Shown in pieces: positions 15,941-25,038 of a stretch of 55,257 nucleotides of DNA. The DNA is taken from the IMG/VR virus record IMGVR_UViG_3300025325_000026, positions 1 to 55,257 of that record. One strand, written 5' to 3'. The notes below the pieces were generated by a model. It searched no databases, was not told the DNA's origin, and saw nothing but the letters and a program-made list of their open reading frames with translations. The translations under genes were made by a program, and so were the position numbers. This DNA is from a virus. Each line of letters starts with the position of its first letter. The first letter of the stretch is position 1.

Positions 15941-16268
15941 AGCAGGAAAATTAAGGCATCGTTTAACGATACTTGAACTGGATCAGGAGCAGGATTCAGA
16001 TACTGGCGATATGGAAACAGTATGGTCGGAACTTGCGATTGTGTGGGGATCGTTTGAGCCGTATTCAACAAAGGAGTTTATTGCAGCATCGAGTAATCAG
16101 AGTCAAACGTCGGTACGCTCCGTTATTCGTTACCGTTCTGACGTAACCGCTGCAATGCGTATTTCTTTCCGAAGTAAATTGTATGAGATAGTCGGGCCAC
16201 CGCTGCCGGATAAGGAATCCGGGCTTGAATATTTAACGCTGATGCTTGCAGAGGTGACAGATGAATAA
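15930..16268 (+). CDS. Head closure / head-tail adaptor
   Basis: 112 residues, TTG start with GGAGTGAA upstream. EAGKLRHRLTILEL followed by WSELAIVWGSFEP matches the SPP1 gp16/phage head-closure family. It caps the connector and prepares for tail joining. The long overlap with the glycosyltransferase gene shows the inserted cassette is tightly co-translated with virion genes. Confidence 0.8.
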   Translation: MPLEAGKLRHRLTILELDQEQDSDTGDMETVWSELAIVWGSFEPYSTKEFIAASSNQSQTSVRSVIRYRSDVTAAMRISFRSKLYEIVGPPLPDKESGLEYLTLMLAEVTDE

Positions 16269-16737
16269 AACAGAATTCGGGCTGCAAGGAATCGATGAAT
16301 TATTAGGCAGGTTTGCATCGATAACAAACGATGTTAAATATAAGGGTGGAAGATTTGCACTCAGGAGAGCGGCAAACGTTGTTGCCAAGGCAGCAAAGCA
16401 AGGTGCGGAAAGAATCGATGATCCGAAAACAGGCAGAAGTATTTCCGACAATATCGCCGTAAGATTTAGCAATCGGACCTTCAAGCGAAACGGAAATCTT
16501 ATGTTTCGCGTAGGAGTAAAGCACGGGTCACTTTTGAAGGATGGTGGAGATGTTTCGCCGAACGCACCAACTCCGCACTGGCGACTATTGGAATTCGGAA
16601 CTGAAAAAATGCCAGCAGATCCGTTTATGAGGCCAGCGCTTGAAAGTAATATTTCTTCGGCTACCGGCGAATTTGTCGAACAGTACAAAAAATCAATCGA
16701 CCGCGCAATAAAAAAAGCGGCAAAGGTGGCGGCGTAA
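16261..16737 (+). CDS. HK97 gp10-like tail-joining protein
   Basis: 158 residues. GIDELLGRFASI ... ALRRAANVVAKAAKQGA and the C-terminal HWRLLEFGTEKMPADPFMRPALE are diagnostic of the HK97 gp10/minor tail family. It overlaps both neighbours (ATGA-type junctions), consistent with stoichiometric expression at the neck. Confidence 0.85.
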   Translation: MNKTEFGLQGIDELLGRFASITNDVKYKGGRFALRRAANVVAKAAKQGAERIDDPKTGRSISDNIAVRFSNRTFKRNGNLMFRVGVKHGSLLKDGGDVSPNAPTPHWRLLEFGTEKMPADPFMRPALESNISSATGEFVEQYKKSIDRAIKKAAKVAA

Positions 16738-17102
16738 TGTATCCGCCACTGTTTGCAATAGTATCAATTGACGGCGATGTTCAGACATCGTTCGGGACAA
16801 GTCCGGTAAGGGTTTTTCCATTCGGGGGGGCACCAGAAATGACGGTGCTTCCGTATGCTGTTTGGCAGGTCGTAGGCGGTACCCCTGAAAACTATATGGG
16901 TAACTCTCCCGACATGGATACGTATTTGGTTCAGGTTGACGTGTACGGAAAAACGGCGGCTTCGGCAAGAAATTCTGCGGAAACATTACGCGACGCCATT
17001 GAACCTAATGCGCATGTAGTTTCTTGGCGCGGAGAAAGTAAAGACGCTGAAACTCAGCACTATAGATACTCTTTCGATGTAAACTTTTTAACAGCCAGAT
17101 AA
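16737..17102 (+). CDS. Tail terminator/completion protein, DUF3168-like
   Basis: 121 residues. The ending SAETLRDAIEPNAHVVSWRGE and the central LPYAVWQVVGGTPENYMG are typical of DUF3168 tail-completion proteins, which form the ring at the top of the tail tube. Overlaps the gp10-like gene by one base. Confidence 0.8.
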   Translation: MYPPLFAIVSIDGDVQTSFGTSPVRVFPFGGAPEMTVLPYAVWQVVGGTPENYMGNSPDMDTYLVQVDVYGKTAASARNSAETLRDAIEPNAHVVSWRGESKDAETQHYRYSFDVNFLTAR

Positions 17103-17114
17103 GGAGAAACCATC

Positions 17115-17579
17115 ATGGCTATCAAGACGCAGGGAACTCAGGTCTATTTCATTGAGCCGGTCGATGATTCCGTTGTCGAAGTTACCGGAGTAACCAATTT
17201 TAATCCTGGCGGCGCACCTTTTGATGAAATTGAAACCACCTCGCTTACGGATACCGACAAGACTTATTTACCGGGATTAAGGTCGCCAACGGAAGCTACG
17301 ATAGAGTTGAACTTCGATCCGACAAACGCAAGCCACGTAAGGATATTTGAGCTGTTTACGGCTGGTACTGTTGTCGATTGGGCCGCAGGATGGTCTGACG
17401 ATACAACTGCTCCGACCGCAGATTCTGATGGCTTTGTTTTGCCGTCAACAAGGACTTGGTACACCCTTTCAGGTTTCGTAAAGGACTGCCCATTTGACTT
17501 TGCTGTTAACACCAAAGTCGTGTCAACGGTAACGATTCGCAAATCAGGGGTTTCGAACTTCGTTGCATCAAGCACGTAA
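17115..17579 (+). CDS. Major tail tube protein
   Basis: 154 residues. The tube-protein pattern is visible: EVTGVTNFNPGGAPFDEIETTSL (strand and loop), STVTIRKSG near the end, and ARTWYTLSGFVKDCPFD-type strands. This subunit polymerises around the tape measure to form the tail. Good AAGGAG site; capsid-like codon use. Confidence 0.85.
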   Translation: MAIKTQGTQVYFIEPVDDSVVEVTGVTNFNPGGAPFDEIETTSLTDTDKTYLPGLRSPTEATIELNFDPTNASHVRIFELFTAGTVVDWAAGWSDDTTAPTADSDGFVLPSTRTWYTLSGFVKDCPFDFAVNTKVVSTVTIRKSGVSNFVASST

Positions 17580-17590
17580 GGAGAACGGCA

Positions 17591-17986
17591 ATGGAATTGA
17601 ATCTTAATTCTCTTCAGGCAGCCGGAGCGTTCACTGGTTGCCCCGTTGAGAAAGAAATAAAATGGAATAAGGACGGAAAAGAGCTTTCTGCGACTGCCTA
17701 CGTTCGGAAGTTGTCGTACAAAAGCGCCGTTTCCGATGTAAAGCAATTCGGAAAGGACGTGATTGCGGGACGCATTGCGGCGTGTATTTGCGATAAGGGA
17801 GGAATTCCGGTATTTTCCGTTGAGGACATTACCGGGTACGTTGTCGAATCGGAAAAAGATACCGAAGCAGAAAAGAAAAGGAAAATAGCGATAATTGAGC
17901 GCGGCCCGCTCGATCACAATCTTACCATTGCACTGCTTAGCGCTATTGCAGAGGTCAATTCAATATCGGGGGAAGTGAAGACCTGA
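17591..17986 (+). CDS. Tail assembly chaperone (gpG-like)
   Basis: 131 residues, in the position of lambda gpG between tube and tape measure. The protein ends SGEVKT just before TGA. A second reading frame continues in the -1 frame (see 17968-18279), as expected for the gpG/gpGT pair that coats the tape measure during tail assembly. No sequence motif beyond position and layout was relied on. Confidence 0.75.
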   Translation: MELNLNSLQAAGAFTGCPVEKEIKWNKDGKELSATAYVRKLSYKSAVSDVKQFGKDVIAGRIAACICDKGGIPVFSVEDITGYVVESEKDTEAEKKRKIAIIERGPLDHNLTIALLSAIAEVNSISGEVKT

Positions 17987-18279
17987 CGGAAATCGACGAA
18001 GTATGGCATGAGCTTGTTTTGTGTGGAATCGGTGGCAGGACAATCGATGAAGCACAACGCAATATCAGCTATGAAGAGTTTGTCCGTTGGGTCAAGTATC
18101 GAAATATGCGTGGAAGTTTTAATTTTGGGTTAAGAATGGAGCACGATATAGCCATGTTTGCAAGCATGTTTGCTAATAGATACCGTAAAGACGGGTCTAC
18201 ACCTTTCAAGATTTACGACTTTGCCCCTCATCTTGATGCGCCAGAAGTGACACTTGATGATTGGAGAAAAGCGGTATAG
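17968..18279 (+). CDS. Tail chaperone frameshift extension (gpT-like)
   Basis: Open in the -1 frame from 17941 to TAG at 18277, encoding a region with EIDEVWHELVLCGIGGRTIDEAQ and ending LDAPEVTLDDWRKAV. The only in-frame start after the upstream stop is a TTG at 18019 with no ribosome site. A run of five G followed by AA (17968-17974) lies 10 bases before the zero-frame stop; a peptidyl tRNA on GGG can re-pair with GGG one base back. I infer programmed -1 frameshifting producing a gpGT-like fusion, as in lambda. Confidence 0.65.
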   Translation, partial: GGSEDLTEIDEVWHELVLCGIGGRTIDEAQRNISYEEFVRWVKYRNMRGSFNFGLRMEHDIAMFASMFANRYRKDGSTPFKIYDFAPHLDAPEVTLDDWRKAV

Positions 18280-18280
18280 T

Positions 18281-20410
18281 ATGTCGAATCTCGGAACCCT
18301 TACTATCAATCTTGTAGCGAAGACTGGCAGCTTTGTCGGTCCGCTCGATAAGGCTGGTCGTCAGGCGAAAAAGACGTCAAAAGACGTAAGTGATTCGTTT
18401 TCTGATTCTTTGAAATCGGTAACAAAATGGGGCTTTGGTTTAGGTGTTGTCGCAACCGGGACGGTGGTGGCATTTGCCAAAAAAAGCATTGAAGCCGCAT
18501 CAGCAATAAATGACGTTGCAAAAGCTGCAGGCATGTCTACCGATACGTTGCAGGAGATGAGACACGCGGCAAGCCTATCCGGAATATCTTTTGATGAACT
18601 TGACGGAAGCCTACTGAAATTCAACAAGAGCGTAGGCGAAGCCCGTGCCGGATCTGGTTCGCTGTATTCATATCTCAAAAAGGTTGATCAGGGGCTTTTG
18701 GATCAAGTCAGAAGCGCTAATTCAACCGATGATGCATTGAATCTGATATTCAAATCGATGAAAAATGTATCGAACGAATCTGAGCGAGCGGCCCTTGCCG
18801 CCGCCGCCTTTGGTCGCTCTGGTGTTAAACTTTCTGTTCTTGCCGACGATTACGAAACACTGAGAAAAGAAGCGCAATCGCTCGGGATTGTAATAGATTC
18901 ACAATTAATAAAAAATGCCGATGAAGCTGGCGATAAGCTTGAGACGTTGTCAAGGGTTATAGGCGCTCAGTTAACAACGGCAGTTCTTAATTTTGCCCCT
19001 ACAATCCAGAAGGTGGCCGAACAAATATTGAAGTTGTCAGAAAGCACCGCTAAGTTTTTTGGTGGCGGTCATGTGAGCGAAATTGATATTGAAATTGCGG
19101 CGCTTGAAGAATTGAGATACGAATTCAAGCAGACAGAAGAAACCTTCACTGCAATGCAGGCGCAAAAAGGGTATCTGCTTCCGGGTGAGCTTGATCAATT
19201 AGTGCAAGCTAAAAACAATGTTGAGACATTGACAGAAAGTATTAATCAACTTAATGTTGCAAAAAATGGCGGGCCGTCCAAGCCTTCAACACCGCCGTTA
19301 TCTTTGGAAAAACCCCAAGATACTTCATGGGATGATTTGAAAAAAATAATCGAGGCAACATCGGAAACAAACAAGCAGAGACTCGAAATAATCAAGTCGT
19401 CGAACCTTGCAATCAGGGCTGAAAACGACAGGCAGCTACAAGCAGATATCGCCAAGGATGCAGAGTATCGCCAACTCGTTGACCAAGCGAATTTGGCCGA
19501 ACTTAACAACATAACTGACAACGTTGAAAGGGAATTAGCCCTTCACGAATACAAATACGAAAAATTAAAACAGTTGTACGAAGAAGGTTCTGCTGAACTT
19601 ACCGAAATAGAAAGGGCGCAAGCCGCCGAACGTGCTGCGATAGTGGCCAACAGTGATTATTGGTCTGGCTATTCAGAGTCACTTGAAAGTAGTATAGTAA
19701 GCATGGATGAAATTGTTGGTGGATCGCTTGATGATTTGACTTCTAAGTTTGGAAATTTTTTATCTGATGTAATAATTGGAAACGAAGAAGCTGGGGAGGC
19801 ATTCAAAAAATTGGCTACCGAAATGGCGTCATCTATGCTTTCGGCTATAGGAAAAATGATAGCCCAATGGATAGTTTACGAAGTTACAAAAACTGCTGTT
19901 GATAAATCAGTTCAGGCCGCAGCAATTCCATCGTTAATAGCAAACGCCCAGGCCGGAGCCCTGCTTGCAGGAATAAACGCATATGCGTCAGCGGCAGCTA
20001 TTCCATATACAGGATGGGTACTGGCTCCAGGAGCAATGGCGGCAGCATTGGCGGCAACTGAGCCTATGGCTGCTGCCGTTTCTGGACTTGCACTTGCCGG
20101 TCTTGCCCACGATGGTATCGACAGTATTCCTGAAACCGGTACGTGGCTTTTGAAAAAAGGTGAAAGGGTTGTTGCTGGAGAAACATCAAAAAAGCTTGAC
20201 AATACTCTTAGTAGAATAAATTACGGAATTGGCAGTACCAGCTCAAGCAATGGATCAATAATTGGTGGACAGCGCGGGTATTCGGAACCACATTTTCACC
20301 AGCATTTTGACGGTCCTGTATTTTTAAATAGGTCACACATCAAGGATGTAACAAGAATGTTTATGGATGAATTTGAAAGAGAAAGAACGCGGGTGGGAGC
20401 GGTAAGATAA
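18281..20410 (+). CDS. Tail tape measure protein
   Basis: 709 residues from ATG at 18281 (GGAGAAAAG upstream). Typical opening SNLGTLTINLVAKTGSFVGPL, long helical stretches, a Gly/Ala-rich hydrophobic segment (about 545-620) and ending SEPHFHQHFDGPVFLNRSHI. At about 0.15 nm per residue, a family rule of thumb, the tail would be near 105 nm. Length and two hydrophobic patches suit a siphovirus. It overlaps the next gene by one base. Confidence 0.88.
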   Translation: MSNLGTLTINLVAKTGSFVGPLDKAGRQAKKTSKDVSDSFSDSLKSVTKWGFGLGVVATGTVVAFAKKSIEAASAINDVAKAAGMSTDTLQEMRHAASLSGISFDELDGSLLKFNKSVGEARAGSGSLYSYLKKVDQGLLDQVRSANSTDDALNLIFKSMKNVSNESERAALAAAAFGRSGVKLSVLADDYETLRKEAQSLGIVIDSQLIKNADEAGDKLETLSRVIGAQLTTAVLNFAPTIQKVAEQILKLSESTAKFFGGGHVSEIDIEIAALEELRYEFKQTEETFTAMQAQKGYLLPGELDQLVQAKNNVETLTESINQLNVAKNGGPSKPSTPPLSLEKPQDTSWDDLKKIIEATSETNKQRLEIIKSSNLAIRAENDRQLQADIAKDAEYRQLVDQANLAELNNITDNVERELALHEYKYEKLKQLYEEGSAELTEIERAQAAERAAIVANSDYWSGYSESLESSIVSMDEIVGGSLDDLTSKFGNFLSDVIIGNEEAGEAFKKLATEMASSMLSAIGKMIAQWIVYEVTKTAVDKSVQAAAIPSLIANAQAGALLAGINAYASAAAIPYTGWVLAPGAMAAALAATEPMAAAVSGLALAGLAHDGIDSIPETGTWLLKKGERVVAGETSKKLDNTLSRINYGIGSTSSSNGSIIGGQRGYSEPHFHQHFDGPVFLNRSHIKDVTRMFMDEFERERTRVGAVR

Positions 20411-20799
20411 TGGCCGAAGGCGATATTTATATCGGGATAGACAGCGACGAGGATCTTATCTCTACTCACGCCAAGGAGGTGTTGCGTGAGTTTGAAGAGA
20501 TAGGTAGGTCTGGTCGAACTGCAAGCGGAAGACTTGTCAAAGACATAGTTTCAAGAAAATATAAATTTAGCATTCTTTACGAATATATTAATCAGTCAGT
20601 TTTCGATATAATAATGGAAAAGTATGGGTTTGATGAGGGTCTTAATTTGAGGATGTACATTTCAGGATCAAATTACTTTACAAATTTCGACGGAAACTGC
20701 CCTATAGTAAGGATCAACCCGTTTGGTTCAACAGATTTTATGCCGGGACGTAGCACAAAGATATACAAGGGATCGACAATAGTTTTCGAGGAAGTGTAA
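20410..20799 (+). CDS. Distal tail region protein
   Basis: 129 residues, no firm family. It follows the tape measure by ATG overlap and precedes the large hub-like protein, the place of distal tail (Dit-like or minor tail) proteins. Predicted alpha/beta with a C-terminal strand KGSTIVFEEV. Confidence 0.6.
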   Translation: MAEGDIYIGIDSDEDLISTHAKEVLREFEEIGRSGRTASGRLVKDIVSRKYKFSILYEYINQSVFDIIMEKYGFDEGLNLRMYISGSNYFTNFDGNCPIVRINPFGSTDFMPGRSTKIYKGSTIVFEEV

Positions 20800-22796
20800 T
20801 GATAGCAGTATCTCAAGAATTTACCGAACAGGTTACAGTGGAAACGCGAATCCCACGGGTTAAAATTGACGTGCTATGGACTGACCCTTTTATTAATTCG
20901 GGTATGGTTGTAACGTCAAATGATTACAATAGGATGGGCGATTTAGGGCAAGATTACTACGTTCCTGGCTCATGGCACGATCCTCACTTGGTTGACACAA
21001 AAAGATCGACTCCACATAAATACTTGTCTACTGACGGAACGTGCTCTAGTGATGGAACGTTTTTTACCGTTCCTTCTTCGGTCGCCGGACAACAAAATAA
21101 TCAGGTTGGATGGTATACTGCGTCTGTGGGGGATTCTGATGGTGACTTTTCGGAGCCATATCCGGAGGCAACTGTTTCGTTTGCAGAGGCGAGGGCAATA
21201 CGACGCATAGTTGTTTGCGGAGAACCAACACGCGAAGAATATCCTGAAGTTTTTGAGGTGACAATTTACGACGGCGACGACATCGAAATTTTTAACCATC
21301 AATATTCAGGTAGTTCGGTTGAAACGATTATAGATCTTACTTCTGAAAATATAAACGCATCCGGAAGCATGAAGCTTACCATTATTAAATGGTCTTCCGG
21401 CGGAACAATGGCTAAAATAGTTGAATTTTACGGAACAATAAGCGATGTGTTTTATACCGATGATATCGTTTCGTTAAATATTTTGGAGGAAAGAGAAGTT
21501 GAAAACGGCACCGTTCCAACGGGAAACGTGTCTTGCAACGAATGTGATGTTGAGCTTCAAAATATTTCAATAATACGTGAAAATGGCGAATCGTTTATTG
21601 ATCCGTTCTTTCCGAATAATTCAGGTTCATACGTTGCCAATTCTTTAACACCAAACGTCAGGATCACTCCATATATAGGTTTTCAATTGCCAAATTCAGA
21701 TCAGGAAATTGAATATGTAAAAATGGGCGTCTTCTGGACTAATGACTGGACAACCGAAGAAAAGAATTTCAGCGTTCAAGTGTCTTGTCGTGACAGATTG
21801 GAGTTATTGCGGGAAGTTGAATTTAGAGCCGACGAGGTATTGTTAAATGTTACCTTGTATACATACGCTGAATTTATTCTTAACCATGCAAAGCAAAATA
21901 TTCCTATGAACGACCTCGTATGGAGTATTGACACATCATTACTAGATTTTATTATACCCTATGCATGGCTTGGAAAAACTACATATATGGATGCTCTTGC
22001 AAAAATATCCGCTGCTTGCATGGGATATATTTACATGGATCGTAACGATGTATTGATTATAAAATCTTATACTGCAAATGAAGCAAAAATTCCTGATTAT
22101 GCAATAACAAGAGACAATTATTTTAATCGTAGCCAAAAATCAAAAAGTGAGGGCCTGAAAAACAGGGTAATAGTTCCAGTTGCCGAAACTATCCCTGAGA
22201 TCGAGGCATCAGAAATTTCAACGACTGAAGTATCAATGGCTGAAGGCATTGACGATACAACAGTAACTATCGAATGGGGAGACGAAGTAGTTCTTGATGG
22301 TGTTGCAGCAATTCAGAACCAAGCCGACATAACAGTGTACAAGACATATGAGATATTTTACCCATGGGGATGCACGATATCTTTCCACAAGGCAACTGGA
22401 ACTTCTGGAACATTTGAAGTCTTGGTTACCGGAAAAAAATTGCAGACAGAATCTATATCAGAAGTAACCGAATCGGATCAAGACTCTATTGCGCTATATG
22501 GGTTGCGTGAGTACAAGTACAATATTAATCCGCTCCTTCAAAACGCAGCGTTGTCTTTAGTTGTTGCGCTGGTGCTCCTTGATACATATAAGAATTTGCG
22601 GCGTGACGTTGAGGTTGAATGGAGAGGAAATCCGGCTGCTGAAATTGGAGATTGCGTAACCGTCCCAGTATACACTCCAAGCAGTACCGGGATTAGTGTT
22701 ACAGATAGTTTTTTATCTTACAGGCAGCAATTTTCCTTTGAAGACAGGTTACGGTGCAGGCTAACAGCGAGAAAGGCGGTTGACATACAATCATGA
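20799..22796 (+). CDS. Tail hub / Tal-like protein
   Basis: 665 residues. The N-terminal part binds-to-structure type (EQVTVETRIPRVKIDVLWTD), a discoidin-like beta-sandwich follows (about 85-215), and the centre (NILEEREVENGTVPTGNVS, then RDRLELLREVEF) resembles gp27-like hub domains of siphovirus baseplates. It probably caps the tail tip and contacts the host surface. No peptidase or lysozyme motif was seen. Confidence 0.65.
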   Translation: MIAVSQEFTEQVTVETRIPRVKIDVLWTDPFINSGMVVTSNDYNRMGDLGQDYYVPGSWHDPHLVDTKRSTPHKYLSTDGTCSSDGTFFTVPSSVAGQQNNQVGWYTASVGDSDGDFSEPYPEATVSFAEARAIRRIVVCGEPTREEYPEVFEVTIYDGDDIEIFNHQYSGSSVETIIDLTSENINASGSMKLTIIKWSSGGTMAKIVEFYGTISDVFYTDDIVSLNILEEREVENGTVPTGNVSCNECDVELQNISIIRENGESFIDPFFPNNSGSYVANSLTPNVRITPYIGFQLPNSDQEIEYVKMGVFWTNDWTTEEKNFSVQVSCRDRLELLREVEFRADEVLLNVTLYTYAEFILNHAKQNIPMNDLVWSIDTSLLDFIIPYAWLGKTTYMDALAKISAACMGYIYMDRNDVLIIKSYTANEAKIPDYAITRDNYFNRSQKSKSEGLKNRVIVPVAETIPEIEASEISTTEVSMAEGIDDTTVTIEWGDEVVLDGVAAIQNQADITVYKTYEIFYPWGCTISFHKATGTSGTFEVLVTGKKLQTESISEVTESDQDSIALYGLREYKYNINPLLQNAALSLVVALVLLDTYKNLRRDVEVEWRGNPAAEIGDCVTVPVYTPSSTGISVTDSFLSYRQQFSFEDRLRCRLTARKAVDIQS

Positions 22797-23248
22797 GTTA
22801 TATTACACCAAAAACTAATTGGGATAGCGAGAACGTAGGGGACGGTGATTTGATAAGAATCGAAGAAAATATACGAATACAGCATCAGGGGGGTGGTATT
22901 GCCGATGGAGGTTCGTTAACTGAGCCTACACCAGATTCAGATTATGAGCTTGATATAGGATCAGAATACGACACCTTCCTTTTTGATCCCCCCGTATACG
23001 ATCCAGAAAACCCGGAAGCTGGAGGGCTTATAACCATCCACGCAATCAGTACTACTGGAAGAAGCGCGTCAAATAAAATAGTTTTGATAAATATTGGCTC
23101 TGGAATAGTTGTATTAAGCATAAACGAAGCGCCGTCCTCCGGATATGCTGCAATAAAATATAGCTCATCGACCTACAGCATTGCTGCCAACGAATCTGCA
23201 ATGCTTGTCTATTCTGGAAACTATTGGTATATCGTAAATAATGCGTAA
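22793..23248 (+). CDS. Tail tip protein
   Basis: 151 residues, overlapping the hub gene by 4 bases. Starts SYITPKTNWDSENVGDGDLIRIEENI, a layout often seen at the N-terminus of short tail-fibre or tip proteins. The C-terminal half (LINIGSGIVVLSINEAPSSG, SMLVYSGNYWYIVNNA-like strands) is beta-rich. Likely attaches host-binding proteins to the tip. Confidence 0.5.
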   Translation: MSYITPKTNWDSENVGDGDLIRIEENIRIQHQGGGIADGGSLTEPTPDSDYELDIGSEYDTFLFDPPVYDPENPEAGGLITIHAISTTGRSASNKIVLINIGSGIVVLSINEAPSSGYAAIKYSSSTYSIAANESAMLVYSGNYWYIVNNA

Positions 23249-23257
23249 AATAGAACC

Positions 23258-23539
23258 ATGAAATACCAGAGAAAAACAACGGGGAGCCCATCAACCGACA
23301 AGGTCATTAACGACATCTATCGCATATTGGAATTGCTTGATATGGGTGTGGTTATGGTGTCTGATCAATCGGTTTATGGGACACCTGTCTACTTAAATCA
23401 TTCGCTCGTACCGATTCCTCCGACAGGGTATGTTAAAGAGTATTATATTTATAATGACTACCATTTCAAATACATGTTGTGGCCGGACGGGTCGCGACAC
23501 AACAGGCGATTGCCGCTTAATTTTGAGGTAGACGAATGA
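23258..23539 (+). CDS. Small tail-associated protein
   Basis: 93 residues (starts MKYQRKTTGSPSTDKVINDI). Short helix followed by beta strands. The stop codon overlaps the next start (ATGA), tying it to the secreted fibre-like gene. Function unknown; a connector between tip and fibre is plausible. Confidence 0.5.
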   Translation: MKYQRKTTGSPSTDKVINDIYRILELLDMGVVMVSDQSVYGTPVYLNHSLVPIPPTGYVKEYYIYNDYHFKYMLWPDGSRHNRRLPLNFEVDE

Positions 23540-25038
23540 GGTCAATGTTTTTAATTTTGGTTATGGCGGCATCTGCCTTTTCTGCATATGTTACCAATAC
23601 GGCAAGTGGAAGATTTCGAGACTCTTTGAAGGTTGACAGTCTAAGAAATGCAATGGTTGTAGGAACCGATGCGGCTGGAAAATTTCAAAAGCGCGATTCA
23701 GTACGCGCTGCCCACGTTGCAGATACTGCGCTTCATGTGCCTACCTCCGATTCCGTCCCGTATGCCGATACCGCCGGGTATGCCCTTACCGCAGGTAATG
23801 CTATGACTTACTCAACAACATCCGATTGCGACACGTTCGTTATGTGGCGTAACGATTCAATGTTTACAATCTCGCGATGCGACTCAATGTTTCCTACCGT
23901 TAATCCATCATATCATTTACATACATCAACAACACTACCCGATAGCCTAAACCACCACGTAACAGCTTTAAGAATTCCAGTGTCGCTCGGAGGTAGGTTA
24001 TGGAGAACTACCAACATGAGGTACGACACTGCATACGGAGATGTTTTCTTTCCGCGCAATTTTTATTTAGGTGATACTACTACAGGGGTTATATCTCTTT
24101 ACATGGGTGCGCTTGGCACTTATTCTGATGTAAATTTAGATCGTACTGCACTATATATAAGTACTTACGGTGGGGGTGTTTCAAGTCGCGGGTCGTACTT
24201 GCTTTTAGACGGTTGTGAAGGGGCATCAAAGGGGACTGCTATTTTACAATCGAGCGACAGCGCCGATGCAATAATAGCCTCAACGTGGAGAACTAAAACC
24301 GTGGTGTCTGGTGGTGCTGTGGACCTAAATTTGTCTTACGAGGGTGGCACCTCTTCCGATGATGGGTTGCGTCTTTATTGGAATAACGTTTCCCATGATG
24401 GCTTTCATTTATTTTCAAGAGACACTTTGAAATACTTGAGGATATCTCAGGCTTTTACTACCGGATCAGATATACAAATAGGGAGAACGCTACTTCTTTT
24501 TTCTGCTGATACCGGGTCATTCAATTACGACCACCTAGTAAACAATACTCCACTATCTGTATTTAATGGGCACATTAGTTCTTATCGGGTTTTTCAAGAT
24601 TCAATCTGGCACGCATACGGGGGTTTCCGAGATAGTTCCGTTACTATATCAATTACATCTGCAAACGATTGGCAACAGGTAACCAATGCGGCGCATACTC
24701 TTTGGGGTGGAGAAGAGCATGACGGAATTTTTTTAAGTGGTGATACGATGATATTCGCACACGGCGGGGTTTATCACGGCACTGCAAAGATTTGTTACTC
24801 TGCATTAGATGGGAAAGATTTTTCAATTCGTTTTTACAACGTTACGCAATCCGATTCTGTTGGCCAAGATAATATACCATCAACTACCGGAGTAGGCAAC
24901 ATTCAATGTGTTACTCAGCCTATATATTTAGAAATTACAACAGGCGATATGGTATTAATGCAAATAACCTGTAACACCGACGGGACTGACCCGGTAATAA
25001 AAAGTGCAAGATTTGAATTGAGCTATCTACATGACTAA
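23536..25038 (+). CDS. Fibre-like protein with an N-terminal signal peptide
   Basis: 500 residues. MRSMFLILVMAASAFSA is a clear Sec signal peptide with an A-x-A-type cleavage site. The next 100 residues repeat DS/AD/DT elements (ADTALH, DSVPYADTAGYA), as in trimeric fibre stalks and surface proteins. The last 130 residues form a predicted jelly-roll (DGIFLSGDTMIFAHGG ... ARFELSYLHD), resembling C1q/TNF-like receptor-binding heads. A signal peptide is unusual for a virion fibre, which assembles in the cytoplasm. It may be exported and displayed, or the leader may be retained as an anchor. Confidence 0.6.
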   Translation: MRSMFLILVMAASAFSAYVTNTASGRFRDSLKVDSLRNAMVVGTDAAGKFQKRDSVRAAHVADTALHVPTSDSVPYADTAGYALTAGNAMTYSTTSDCDTFVMWRNDSMFTISRCDSMFPTVNPSYHLHTSTTLPDSLNHHVTALRIPVSLGGRLWRTTNMRYDTAYGDVFFPRNFYLGDTTTGVISLYMGALGTYSDVNLDRTALYISTYGGGVSSRGSYLLLDGCEGASKGTAILQSSDSADAIIASTWRTKTVVSGGAVDLNLSYEGGTSSDDGLRLYWNNVSHDGFHLFSRDTLKYLRISQAFTTGSDIQIGRTLLLFSADTGSFNYDHLVNNTPLSVFNGHISSYRVFQDSIWHAYGGFRDSSVTISITSANDWQQVTNAAHTLWGGEEHDGIFLSGDTMIFAHGGVYHGTAKICYSALDGKDFSIRFYNVTQSDSVGQDNIPSTTGVGNIQCVTQPIYLEITTGDMVLMQITCNTDGTDPVIKSARFELSYLHD

